NCBI RefSeq assembly: GCF_000612585.1
Contig: NZ_JFCA01000040.1
Coordinates: 1 to 64,000, forward strand
DNA length: 64,000 bases
Direction of reading: 5' to 3'
DNA from: Pseudomonas sp. CHM02
GTDB taxonomy: Bacteria > Pseudomonadota > Gammaproteobacteria > Pseudomonadales > Pseudomonadaceae
Under the pieces are notes generated by a model, which ran no database searches, was not told the DNA's origin, and saw only the letters and a program-made list of their open reading frames with translations. Within the stretch, counting starts at the first letter, position 1. Each line of letters starts with the position of its first letter. Shown one piece after another: positions 55,975 through 64,000 of the stretch. Position numbers and translations under genes: made by a program.

Positions 55975-57035
55975 CAGTGCAGCTCCTCAGCCAATAACAA
56001 CGTGCTCAGTCGGCTGGCCACACGCTCAGGGTTCAGGCGCGTGAAGCACAGGGGCGACTCGCGCTTGATGTCGAACCGACGCAGGTCGTCGGCCGTCGGT
56101 TGATAGGTACATTGCTTTTGCAGGCACGGCGCGCAGGGGAAATCACTGGCCAGGTGAATCTGACCCTTGCCGTAGGCGCCGGTCAGGCCGGGGTTGGTCG
56201 GCCCGAACAGAGAAATGGTCGGCACATCCAGCGCGGCGGCCAGGTGACCGAGGCCGGTGTCCACCGCCACACAGGCACGGGCGCCGGCCAATACACGGGC
56301 GACACCGGCCAGGTTCAATTTGGGCAGCACCTCGGCGTTTTGCAGACCCTGGGCCAGGCGTTCGGCGCGAGCCTTTTCATCGGCATTGCCCCAGGGCAGC
56401 TTCACGTCCACGCCCAGTCGCCCCATGCGTTCGGCCAGCTCACGCCAATAGGCTTCGGGCCAGTGCTTGGTGTCCCAGGTGGTACCGTGCAGCAGCAATA
56501 CAAAAGGCTTTTTCGGCGGTAGGCCGAGCAACTTGTCGACGCTCAACCCGTAGTCGCCCAGCCCCTTGGGCAGGTCATAGCCGAGCGCCACGGCGAACAA
56601 CTGGCGCAGACGCTCCACCGCGTGTTGCCCACGGGCCACGGCCAGGCGCCGAGAGTAGAAGCGCGCCGCGAACGGTTCACGGGCAGAGTTTTTGTCGAAG
56701 CCGGCGACGGGAGCCCGCACATAGCGGGTCAGCCAAGCGCTTTTGAGCAGGCCCTGGGCGTCGATCACCAAGTCGTATTTGGTCGACTGGATGCGCTGCT
56801 TGAAACGCCGCCATTCGCCACTCTTGAGGGTTTGCCAGAGGTTTTTGCGCCAGCGGCGAATCGCCACCGGAATCACTTTGTCCACCGCCGGGTGCCAGGT
56901 GGGAATCTCGGCAAAGCCTTCTTCCACCACCCAGTCGAACTGAATGCCGGGGATCGCTCGCGCGGCATCGGTCAGCGCCGGCAAGGCGTGGATCACGTCG
57001 CCCAGGGATGAGGTCTTGATTACCAGTACGCGCAA
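55974..57035 (-). CDS. waaC: LPS heptosyltransferase I (WaaC)
   Basis: WaaC adds the first heptose to Kdo using ADP-heptose. The 353-residue GT9 protein begins MRVLVIKTSSLGDVIHALPA and has GTTWDTKHWPEAYW and ACVAVDTGLGHLAAALD. The start is TTG at 57035, one nucleotide after the waaF stop codon, with GAGG upstream. It overlaps waaG. Confidence 0.95.
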   Translation of the reverse strand: MRVLVIKTSSLGDVIHALPALTDAARAIPGIQFDWVVEEGFAEIPTWHPAVDKVIPVAIRRWRKNLWQTLKSGEWRRFKQRIQSTKYDLVIDAQGLLKSAWLTRYVRAPVAGFDKNSAREPFAARFYSRRLAVARGQHAVERLRQLFAVALGYDLPKGLGDYGLSVDKLLGLPPKKPFVLLLHGTTWDTKHWPEAYWRELAERMGRLGVDVKLPWGNADEKARAERLAQGLQNAEVLPKLNLAGVARVLAGARACVAVDTGLGHLAAALDVPTISLFGPTNPGLTGAYGKGQIHLASDFPCAPCLQKQCTYQPTADDLRRFDIKRESPLCFTRLNPERVASRLSTLLLAEELH

Positions 57036-57036
57036 A

Positions 57037-58071
57037 CTATCGGACCTCGACCGCAGAGCCCTGCAACCGCTGCAAGGCTTCGTTCACTGGTTGCGGCAGC
57101 AATTGGCGCATGCAGTTGTAGTGACCGAAACGGCAGGTACGATCAAAGCACGGGCTGCAATCCAGGCCCAGGCGCACCACTTCGACCTGGTCGGCCAATG
57201 GCGGGGTAAAGCCCGGCGAGGTGGAACCGTACACCGCCACCAACGGGCGGTTCAACGCCGCAGCCACGTGCATCAGGCCGGAGTCGTTGGACACCACCGA
57301 GTCGGCGCAGGACAGCAGGTCGATGGCTTCGGCCAGGGACGTGTCGCCACTGAGGTTCACCGCCTCTTCGCGCAGGCCGGGGATCAGGCGCTGGCGAATG
57401 TCCTCACCCACCGGGTGGTCCTTCTTCGAACCAAACAGCCACACCTGCCACCCTTCGCGGATCTTGGTCTCGGCGACCTTGGCGTAGTGCTCCGACGGCC
57501 AGCGCTTGGACTCGCCGAACTCGGCGCCGGGGCACAAGGCCAATACCGGGCGATCCAGGCTCAGGCCGAACTTGGCCAGGGCGGCGTCGCGGCTCAGCGG
57601 GTCGATCTGCAGGCTCGGGCGCGGGTACGGCCGGGGCAGCTCGGCGCCCGGCGCATAGGCCAGGGCCATGAAGCGTTCGATCATCAGTGGGTAGCGGGCT
57701 TTGTCCAGCGTGCGCACATCATTGAGCAGCACATAGCGAAACTCGCCACGCCAGCCGGTGCGCTTGGGGATGCCGGCAAAGTACGGCACCAGCGCCGACT
57801 TGAGCGAGTTGGGCAGCAGGATCGCCTGGTCGTATTCACCCGCCAGGGATTTGCCGATGCGACGGCGGGTCGCCAGTTCCAGGGCACCGTGGCCGAGCGG
57901 GAAGCTCAAGGCCTTGCGCACCTCGGGCATGCGCTCAAGGATCGGCCGGCTCCACTCGGGGGCGAGCACGTCGATATGGCAGTCGGGATGACGTTGCTTC
58001 AGGCACTGGAACAGTGTCTGCGCCATCACCATGTCACCGACCCAACTGGGCCCAACGATCAGAATATTCAT
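57037..58071 (-). CDS. waaF: LPS heptosyltransferase II (WaaF)
   Basis: WaaF adds the second heptose. The 344-residue GT9 protein starts MNILIVGPSWVGDMVMAQTL and has CPGAEFGESKRWPSEHYAKV and VVSNDSGLMHVAAALN, the ADP-heptose binding hallmarks. It is first in the long operon to the tandem kinase. A strong hairpin lies 15-46 nt upstream. In P. aeruginosa ilvE lies between waaF and glnE (memory); it is not here. Confidence 0.96.
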   Translation of the reverse strand: MNILIVGPSWVGDMVMAQTLFQCLKQRHPDCHIDVLAPEWSRPILERMPEVRKALSFPLGHGALELATRRRIGKSLAGEYDQAILLPNSLKSALVPYFAGIPKRTGWRGEFRYVLLNDVRTLDKARYPLMIERFMALAYAPGAELPRPYPRPSLQIDPLSRDAALAKFGLSLDRPVLALCPGAEFGESKRWPSEHYAKVAETKIREGWQVWLFGSKKDHPVGEDIRQRLIPGLREEAVNLSGDTSLAEAIDLLSCADSVVSNDSGLMHVAAALNRPLVAVYGSTSPGFTPPLADQVEVVRLGLDCSPCFDRTCRFGHYNCMRQLLPQPVNEALQRLQGSAVEVR

Positions 58072-58085
58072 GTAGTTTCCACAAA

Positions 58086-58117
58086 CGATGCGGGGAGGCT
58101 TATGCCTCCCCGCATCG
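58086..58117. terminator. Perfect 14-bp hairpin upstream of waaF
   Basis: CGATGCGGGGAGGC and GCCTCCCCGCATCG form a perfect stem with a TTAT loop (58100-58103). On the minus strand only a short GTTTG follows, so it could be the glnE terminator, an attenuator, or an mRNA 5' end structure for waaF. A diverged REP-like GTAGGAGAC lies next to it. Confidence 0.6.
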
Positions 58118-58141
58118 AAATTTTCTGTAGGAGACGAACAA

Positions 58142-58227
58142 TTGTAGGAGCTGGCTTGCCAGCGATAACGTCCGAAAGATCTCCATGGATTCCAAGGGCC
58201 TCATCGCCGGCAAGCCGGCTCCTACAG
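58142..58227. repeat. REPIN-like pair of inverted REP sequences
   Basis: Arms TTGTAGGAGCTGGCTTGCCA (from 58142) and the inverse GCCGGCAAGCCGGCTCCTAC (ending about 58225) flank about 35 nt. It lies between glnE and waaF. Confidence 0.88.
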
Positions 58228-58232
58228 TTGAC

Positions 58233-61172
58233 TCAACTTAACCCCAGTTCTTTCCAGATTCGCATCACCTGGCGCCGTTCGTCGGCGAACTGATCCCCGG
58301 CTACCGTACCGGCCTCGTTCTGCAAGGCCTGGCGGTGCGCAGCGGAACGGTAGGCCTTATACACCTCGCGCAGCAGATGGGCATCGGCGGCGGGCATCAA
58401 GCCCACCTGCTCCAGGCCTTCCAGAATGCGGATATTGTCGGTGTAGCGCAGCAACGATGGATGTTGCGCAGACCACGCCAAAGCCGCGTATTGCACCATA
58501 AATTCAATATCGACGATACCTCCGGCATCCTGCTTGAGGTCGAACGACGCCGTGGCTTCGAAGGCATTGGCGCCGGTGCCGGCCCCCGTGCCCTTGGTGC
58601 CCAGGTTGTCACGCATCTTGGCGCGCATCTCGCTGACCTCCTGGCGCAGCTTCGCCAGGTCCCGCTCCCGCCCCAACACGGTAGCCCGTACTTGCTCGAA
58701 CGCCTGGCCCACATCCTGGCTGCCCACCAGCACCCGCGCGCGGATCAGGGCCTGATGCTCCCAGGTCCAGGCTTCATTTTGTTGATAGCGGTCAAACGCC
58801 CCCAGCGAACTGACCAACAGCCCGGAGGCGCCGGAAGGTCGCAGGCGCATGTCCACTTCATACAACTGGCCCGAGTTGGTCTGGGTGGTCAGCAGGTGAA
58901 TGATGCGCTGGCCCAGGCGCGTGAAGAACTGCGCGCCGTCGATGGGCTTGGCGCCATCGGTCTCGGCCTGCGGGTCGCCGTCGTGGATAAACACCAGGTC
59001 CAGGTCCGAACCATGCCCCAGTTCGATGCCGCCGACTTTCCCATAACCGACAATGATGAACCCAGGATCGCACAGGGTGCCGTCCACGCGCTGCGGCGAG
59101 CCGTGGCGTGCGACGGTCTGGCGCCAGGCCAGGGCCAGCACTTGTTCGAGAATCGCCTCGGCAAGCCAGGTGAGGTAATCGCTGACTTTCATCAGCGGCA
59201 GGCTGCCGGCGATTTCCGAGGCGGCGACGCGCAGGCGGTGGGCCAGCTTGAAGTGTCGCAGGGCCTCCATCTGTTGCTCGAGGTCGTCCTCCGGAATACG
59301 CGTCAGGCGCTCGCGCAGTTCGGCGGCCAACTCGGGCGCCAGCGGCGGTTTGAACAGGCGCCCTTCGTTGAGCAATTCATCGAGCAACAGCGGGAAGCGT
59401 GTGATCTGCTCGGCGATCCATGGGCTGGCGGAGCACAGGGTCAGCAGGCGACGCAGGGCGTCGGGGTTTTCCGTGAGCAGCACCAGATAAGCGGAACGGC
59501 GAGCGACGGCTTCCACCAATGGCAACACACGCTCGAGCACCAGGTCCGGGTTGGCGTGCTCGACGGCCTGGGCCAGCAGGCGCGGGATGAAAGCATCCAG
59601 CCGCTCACGCCCCAGGCGCTGCATGGCGCGTAGTTGCGGGCTGTTGCGCAGCCCGGCCAGGGCCCTGAGAGCCTTGGGGGCATCGCTGAAACCACCTTCG
59701 GCGAGTTGGCGGCACGCCGCGTCTTCATCCTGGGATTCCTCCCACAGCGGCAACCACTCACCGCCCACCACCAGCTCGCTTTCTTCGCCTTCTTCTTCGT
59801 CCGGATCGGCGATCACCTGGCGGAAATGCCAGTCCACACGACCGCGCCAGTACATCAGGCGCTCATGGAAGGCCGCCCAGTCGGCAAACCCCAGCATAAA
59901 GGCAATGCGCGCCTGGTCTTCCGGGCTGTCCGGAAGCATTTGCGTCTGCCGGTCGGCAATCGCCTGGATCGCATGCTCGGTGTAGCGCAGGAATTCGTAA
60001 CCATTGCGCAGTTCGGCAATCACAGCGGGCGGCAGGTAGCCCTGGCCCTCCAGGGTACCGAGCACCTTGAGCAGCGGCCGCTGTTGCAGGCTGAGGTCGC
60101 GGCCGCCATGGATCAGTTGGAATGCCTGGGCGATGAACTCCACTTCGCGGATGCCACCCGAGCCCAGCTTGATGTTGTCGGCCATGCCTTTGCGCCGCAC
60201 TTCCTGCTGGATCAGCTGCTTCATGGTGCGCAGCGCCTCGATGGCGGAGAAATCCAGATAACGGCGGTAGACGAACGGCCGGAGCATGTCGAGCAGTTGC
60301 GCACCGGCCACCTGGTCGCCGGCAACAACCCGCGCCTTGATCATGGCGTAGCGTTCCCAGTCGCGGCCCTGGTCCTGGTAGTACTGCTCCAGTGCATTGA
60401 AGCTGAGCACCAGCGCGCCGGCCGAACCGTAGGGGCGCAGGCGCATGTCGACGCGGAACACGAAGCCATCGACGGTCATCGGGTCGAGGGCCTTGATCAG
60501 TTTTTGACCAAGGCGAATAAAGAATTCCTGGTTGTCCAGGGAGCGTTTGACGCCAACGGTCTCGCCGCCCTCGGGGTAGGCGAAGATCAGGTCGATATCC
60601 GACGACAGGTTCAGCTCCACCGCGCCGAGCTTGCCCATGCCAAGGATGACCATGTGCTGCGGCTCGCCGCTGCGCCGCCCGGTGGGCGTGCCGAACTGCA
60701 CGCAGTGGCGCTGGTACAGCCATTGGTAGGCCTGGTCGATGCTGGCGTCGGCCATGTCGGAGAGGTCGCGGCAGGTCTGCACCAGGTCCGCCTGGCGGGT
60801 CAGGTCGCGCCAGATGATGCGCACTTGCTGGCGCGTGCGCTGGCGACGCAATACGCGGCCCAGTTCGTCTTCTGTTTCGGCCTGTTGCACGGCGCCAGCT
60901 ATTTGCCCGCACAGCTCGCCGGGCGCAAAACCGCGGTCCAGCTCGCCCCAGGCCACCAGTTCCAGCAACATCAAAGGGTCACGAACACTCTGTTCAATGA
61001 CGAAATCACTGGCCGCGCACACGCGGGCGAAGTCGGCCCACCGTTGCGGCGTCCACGCAGAAAGTCCATGATCGTCGTCCAGCGCGGCCACGGCGTCACG
61101 AAATGACTGCTCGGCCCGCTGGGCTTTTGGCAAGAGAATGGCCGGCAGTTCGGCCAGTGTTGGAAGGCTCAT
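58233..61172 (-). CDS. glnE: Bifunctional glutamine synthetase adenylyltransferase/deadenylylase
   Basis: GlnE switches glutamine synthetase activity by adding or removing AMP in response to PII and glutamine. The 979-residue protein has two nucleotidyltransferase domains: GMGKLGAVELNLSSDIDL near residues 178-197 and GYGKVGGIELGHGSDLDL later in the C-terminal half. Each keeps the G-S/D-x-D metal-binding pattern. The length matches the family. It is divergent from aceE, with about 300 bp between. Confidence 0.97.
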   Translation of the reverse strand: MSLPTLAELPAILLPKAQRAEQSFRDAVAALDDDHGLSAWTPQRWADFARVCAASDFVIEQSVRDPLMLLELVAWGELDRGFAPGELCGQIAGAVQQAETEDELGRVLRRQRTRQQVRIIWRDLTRQADLVQTCRDLSDMADASIDQAYQWLYQRHCVQFGTPTGRRSGEPQHMVILGMGKLGAVELNLSSDIDLIFAYPEGGETVGVKRSLDNQEFFIRLGQKLIKALDPMTVDGFVFRVDMRLRPYGSAGALVLSFNALEQYYQDQGRDWERYAMIKARVVAGDQVAGAQLLDMLRPFVYRRYLDFSAIEALRTMKQLIQQEVRRKGMADNIKLGSGGIREVEFIAQAFQLIHGGRDLSLQQRPLLKVLGTLEGQGYLPPAVIAELRNGYEFLRYTEHAIQAIADRQTQMLPDSPEDQARIAFMLGFADWAAFHERLMYWRGRVDWHFRQVIADPDEEEGEESELVVGGEWLPLWEESQDEDAACRQLAEGGFSDAPKALRALAGLRNSPQLRAMQRLGRERLDAFIPRLLAQAVEHANPDLVLERVLPLVEAVARRSAYLVLLTENPDALRRLLTLCSASPWIAEQITRFPLLLDELLNEGRLFKPPLAPELAAELRERLTRIPEDDLEQQMEALRHFKLAHRLRVAASEIAGSLPLMKVSDYLTWLAEAILEQVLALAWRQTVARHGSPQRVDGTLCDPGFIIVGYGKVGGIELGHGSDLDLVFIHDGDPQAETDGAKPIDGAQFFTRLGQRIIHLLTTQTNSGQLYEVDMRLRPSGASGLLVSSLGAFDRYQQNEAWTWEHQALIRARVLVGSQDVGQAFEQVRATVLGRERDLAKLRQEVSEMRAKMRDNLGTKGTGAGTGANAFEATASFDLKQDAGGIVDIEFMVQYAALAWSAQHPSLLRYTDNIRILEGLEQVGLMPAADAHLLREVYKAYRSAAHRQALQNEAGTVAGDQFADERRQVMRIWKELGLS

Positions 61173-61375
61173 GGTCTATCCTTGATCGGCGTGTAAATGG
61201 CTTGTTGCTGTGAACGCAAGAACCACGCTCTATGAAGGACTGTCGAACAAAGGTTAGAAATAGCTGAAATTAATTTCATTTTGGCAGCCAACATCAAGCT
61301 TTCACCTTTTCTTGTTCGCAAAAGATCAACAATAACGATTATGCTCACCAACCAGACCGAGCCATACGCTCAGTC
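61173..61375. other. glnE-aceE intergenic region, glnE-proximal part
   Basis: About 200 bp of AT-richer sequence with no open reading frame worth reporting. It presumably holds the glnE promoter on the minus strand; I could not identify clear -10/-35 elements. Confidence 0.5.
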
Positions 61376-61403
61376 TTGTGTAGTTTTACTACTCGTATAT
61401 ACA
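61376..61403 (+). promoter_or_regulatory. Putative sigma-70 promoter for aceE
   Basis: TTGTGT (61376-61381) and TATACA (61398-61403) are separated by 16 bp. The first operator palindrome overlaps the -35 and spacer, which suits repression. The predicted start is near 61410. Confidence 0.6.
61379..61393. promoter_or_regulatory. Operator palindrome 1 upstream of aceE
   Basis: TGTAGTTTTACTACT, a near-perfect TGTAGT-N3-ACTACA palindrome with one outer mismatch. It resembles binding motifs of RpiR-family regulators HexR/RccR, which in P. fluorescens are reported to control aceE through KDPG (memory). It overlaps the predicted -35. Confidence 0.65.
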
Positions 61404-61430
61404 TTCGAAAGGCTGAAATGGCCGACGATT

Positions 61431-61445
61431 TGTAGTAAAACTACA
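61431..61445. promoter_or_regulatory. Operator palindrome 2 upstream of aceE
   Basis: TGTAGTAAAACTACA is a perfect palindrome with a 3-nt centre, 52 bp from the first site, which places both on the same helix face. It lies downstream of the predicted start, so a roadblock or looping role is possible. A 7-bp hairpin (GCCGAAG/CTTCGGC, 61450-61467) follows it. Confidence 0.7.
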
Positions 61446-61555
61446 GGACGCCGAAGCAACCTTCGGCCATCCAAGAATTTATGTCGTCTGCCCACAAGGC
61501 CAGTCGCAAACTTCAGGCAACCGATTCTGGTAGCCTTTCCGCCCTGGAGCAAGCC

Positions 61556-64000
61556 ATGCAAGACCTCGATCCCGTCGAAACCCAGGAATGGCTGGACGCC
61601 CTGGAATCGGTTCTCGACAAAGAAGGCGAAGACCGTGCTCACTACCTGATGACCCGTATGGGCGAACTCGCGACCCGCAGCGGCTCGCAACTGCCTTACG
61701 CCATCACTACGCCATACCGCAACACCATCCCCGTTACCCACGAAGCACGCATGCCTGGCGACCTGTTCATGGAACGCCGCATTCGCTCGCTGGTACGTTG
61801 GAACGCCATGGCGATGGTAATGCGCACGAACTTGAAAGATTCGGACCTGGGCGGTCACATCTCCAGCTTCGCTTCCAGCGCAACCCTGTATGACATCGGC
61901 TTCAACTACTTCTTCCAGGCCCCGACCGACGAACACGGCGGCGACCTGATCTACTTCCAGGGCCACACCTCCCCAGGCGTCTACGCCCGTGCGTTCATGG
62001 AAGGCCGCATTTCCGAAGAACACATGAACAACTTCCGCCAGGAAGTGGACGGTAACGGCCTGTCGTCGTACCCGCACCCTTGGCTGATGCCTGATTTCTG
62101 GCAGTTCCCGACGGTATCCATGGGCCTGGGCCCGATCCAGGCGATCTACCAGGCACGCTTCATGAAGTACCTGGAAGCCCGTGGCTTCATCCCTGAAGGC
62201 AAGCAGAAAGTCTGGTGTTTCCTGGGCGACGGCGAGTGCGACGAGCCGGAATCCCTGGGCGCCATCTCCCTGGCCGGCCGCGAGAAGCTGGACAACCTGA
62301 TCTTCGTCATCAACTGCAACCTGCAGCGCCTCGACGGCCCGGTTCGCGGCAACGGCAAGATCATCCAGGAACTCGAAGGCGTGTTCCGCGGTGCTCAGTG
62401 GAACGTGACCAAAGTCATCTGGGGCCGTTTCTGGGACCCACTGCTGGCCAAGGACGTCGACGGTATCCTGCAACGCCGCATGGATGAAGTCATCGACGGC
62501 GAGTACCAGAACTACAAGGCCAAAGACGGCGCGTTCGTCCGTGAACACTTCTTCAACACGCCTGAACTCAAGGCGATGGTTGCCGACCTGTCCGACGACG
62601 AGATCTGGAAACTCAACCGTGGCGGCCACGACCCGTACAAGGTCTACGCGGCGTACCACGAAGCGGTCAACCACAAAGAACAACCGACCGTCATCCTGGC
62701 CAAGACCATCAAGGGTTATGGCACCGGTGCCGGCGAAGCGAAAAATACCGCGCACAACACCAAGAAAGTCGATGTCGACAGCCTGAAGTTGTTCCGCGAC
62801 CGCTTCGACATTCCGGTCAAGGACGAAGAGTTGGAGAACCTGCCGTTCTTCAAGCCGGAGCCGAACAGCGCCGAAGCCCGTTACCTGGCCGAGCGCCGCG
62901 CTGCACTGGGTGGTTTCGTACCTCAGCGTCGCGCCAACAGCTTCAGCGTGCCGACCCCGCCACTGGACACCCTCAAGGCGATCCTGGACGGCTCGGGCGA
63001 CCGTGAAATCTCCACCACCATGGCTTTCGTGCGGATCCTCGCGCAATTGGTCAAGGACAAGGACATCGGCCCGCGCATCGTCCCGATCATCCCGGACGAA
63101 GCCCGTACCTTCGGTATGGAAGGCATGTTCCGCCAGTTGGGCATCTACTCCTCCGTCGGCCAGCTCTACGAGCCAGTCGATAAAGACCAGGTGATGTTCT
63201 ACAAGGAAGACAAGAAGGGCCAGATCCTCGAAGAAGGCATCAACGAAGCGGGCGCCATGAGCTCCTTCATCGCTGCCGGTACTTCGTACTCCAGCCATAA
63301 CCAGCCGATGCTGCCGTTCTACATCTTCTACTCGATGTTCGGCTTCCAGCGTATCGGCGACCTGGCTTGGGCAGCAGGCGACAGCCGTACCCGTGGTTTC
63401 CTGATCGGCGGCACCGCCGGCCGTACCACGCTGAACGGCGAAGGCCTGCAACACGAAGACGGTCACAGCCACATCCTGGCTGCCACCATCCCGAACTGCC
63501 GCACCTTTGATCCAACCTACGGCTACGAGCTGGCGGTGATCATCCAGGACGGCATGAAGAAGATGACCGAAGAGCAGCAGGACGTTTTCTACTACATCAC
63601 CGTGATGAACGAGTCCTACCAGCAGCCAGCCATGCCGGCCGGTGTCGAGGAAGGCATCATCAAGGGCATGTACCTGCTCGAAGAAGACACCAAGGAAGCG
63701 GCACACCACGTACAACTGATGGGCTCCGGCACCATCCTGCGTGAAGTGCGTGAAGCGGCCAAGATCCTGCGTGACGAGTTCAACGTCGGCGCTGACGTCT
63801 GGAGCGTTACCAGCTTCAACGAACTGCGTCGCGACGGCCTGGCCGTAGAGCGTCACAACCGCCTGCACCCTGGCCAGAAGCCACAGCGCACCTTCGTGGA
63901 AGAGTGCCTGACCGGCCGTAAAGGCCCGGTGATCGCTTCGACCGACTACATGAAACTGTTTGCTGAACAAATTCGCCAGTGGGTCCCGTCCAAGGAATTC
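61556..64000 (+). CDS. aceE: Pyruvate dehydrogenase E1 component, homodimeric type (3' end outside window)
   Basis: AceE decarboxylates pyruvate with thiamin diphosphate and passes the acetyl group to E2 (AceF). About 815 of an expected ~881 residues are present. The ThDP motif begins FLGDGECDEPE and ends FVINCNLQ, a GDG-x(n)-NCN arrangement. Other conserved blocks are RNTIPVTHEARMPGD and GRTTLNGEGLQHEDGHSH. ATG at 61556 (GGAG upstream) gives the standard MQDLDPVETQE. An in-frame ATG at 61481 would add 25 residues (MSSAHKASRKLQ...). The gene runs off the window, and aceF presumably follows. Confidence 0.97.
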   Translation, partial: MQDLDPVETQEWLDALESVLDKEGEDRAHYLMTRMGELATRSGSQLPYAITTPYRNTIPVTHEARMPGDLFMERRIRSLVRWNAMAMVMRTNLKDSDLGGHISSFASSATLYDIGFNYFFQAPTDEHGGDLIYFQGHTSPGVYARAFMEGRISEEHMNNFRQEVDGNGLSSYPHPWLMPDFWQFPTVSMGLGPIQAIYQARFMKYLEARGFIPEGKQKVWCFLGDGECDEPESLGAISLAGREKLDNLIFVINCNLQRLDGPVRGNGKIIQELEGVFRGAQWNVTKVIWGRFWDPLLAKDVDGILQRRMDEVIDGEYQNYKAKDGAFVREHFFNTPELKAMVADLSDDEIWKLNRGGHDPYKVYAAYHEAVNHKEQPTVILAKTIKGYGTGAGEAKNTAHNTKKVDVDSLKLFRDRFDIPVKDEELENLPFFKPEPNSAEARYLAERRAALGGFVPQRRANSFSVPTPPLDTLKAILDGSGDREISTTMAFVRILAQLVKDKDIGPRIVPIIPDEARTFGMEGMFRQLGIYSSVGQLYEPVDKDQVMFYKEDKKGQILEEGINEAGAMSSFIAAGTSYSSHNQPMLPFYIFYSMFGFQRIGDLAWAAGDSRTRGFLIGGTAGRTTLNGEGLQHEDGHSHILAATIPNCRTFDPTYGYELAVIIQDGMKKMTEEQQDVFYYITVMNESYQQPAMPAGVEEGIIKGMYLLEEDTKEAAHHVQLMGSGTILREVREAAKILRDEFNVGADVWSVTSFNELRRDGLAVERHNRLHPGQKPQRTFVEECLTGRKGPVIASTDYMKLFAEQIRQWVPSKEF

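Noticed and set aside
61370..63970. 866-residue open frame on the minus strand opposite aceE
   Set aside because: It is an antisense shadow of a highly conserved gene in GC-rich DNA; the translation is compositionally biased (Val/Asp/Gln rich) and has no recognisable motif.

Overview
The window is a 64 kb piece of a Pseudomonas chromosome, most like the P. fluorescens group. The evidence is high GC, the order of housekeeping genes, and many REP-type palindromes of the GCCGGCTTGCCGGC kind between genes. From memory, gene order largely follows P. aeruginosa PA4951 (orn) to PA5015 (aceE), with some insertions and losses. The sequence is dense with genes. I saw no tRNA, rRNA, CRISPR array, phage or insertion sequence. 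Both edges cut features: a palindromic repeat at the left edge and aceE at the right edge.

Region 1 (1-10 kb) holds orn, rsgA, the flagellar stator genes motA-motB behind a clear FliA-type promoter, an HDOD protein, rhdA, psd, serB and a membrane sensor-like protein (ahpA). Region 2 (10-21 kb) holds a PqiC-like lipoprotein, parC, a phytase-like secreted protein, and the gammaproteobacterial cluster nudF-yqiB-cpdA-yqiA-parE. It ends with an RsiV-like lipoprotein whose 3' end overlaps the convergent gene cytX. Region 3 (21-31 kb) holds cytX and thiC behind a TPP riboswitch, a TolC-family outer membrane protein, waaA, a divergent LysR regulator/SMR exporter pair, an FAD oxidoreductase, an aldo/keto reductase and a protein with a degenerate Nudix-like motif.

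Region 4 (31-58 kb) is the LPS core factory. One strand carries hldE plus an epimerase, msbA, and carbamoyltransferase-mig-14-dnpA-ssg-wapR. A second long operon reads waaF-waaC-waaG-waaP-wapP-wapQ-tandem kinase. The O-antigen ligase gene lies on the opposite strand and is fused to a kinase-like domain. Between the two operons, where P. aeruginosa (as I recall) has the LPS genes adjacent, sits a block of about 7 kb: a YceK-like lipoprotein, a YncD/PqqU-like TonB-dependent receptor, and a complete four-gene sugar-type ABC importer.

Region 5 (58-64 kb) holds glnE and the 5' part of aceE. The aceE promoter region carries two near-identical 15-bp palindromes exactly 52 bp apart, which look like operators of an RpiR-family (RccR/HexR-like) regulator.

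The observations I rank highest are the paired aceE operators, the WaaL-kinase fusion together with the unusually rich set of kinase-fold proteins, the TonB/ABC block inside the LPS locus, and REP elements that supply the stop codons of two genes. Statements about other genomes are from memory; nothing was searched.
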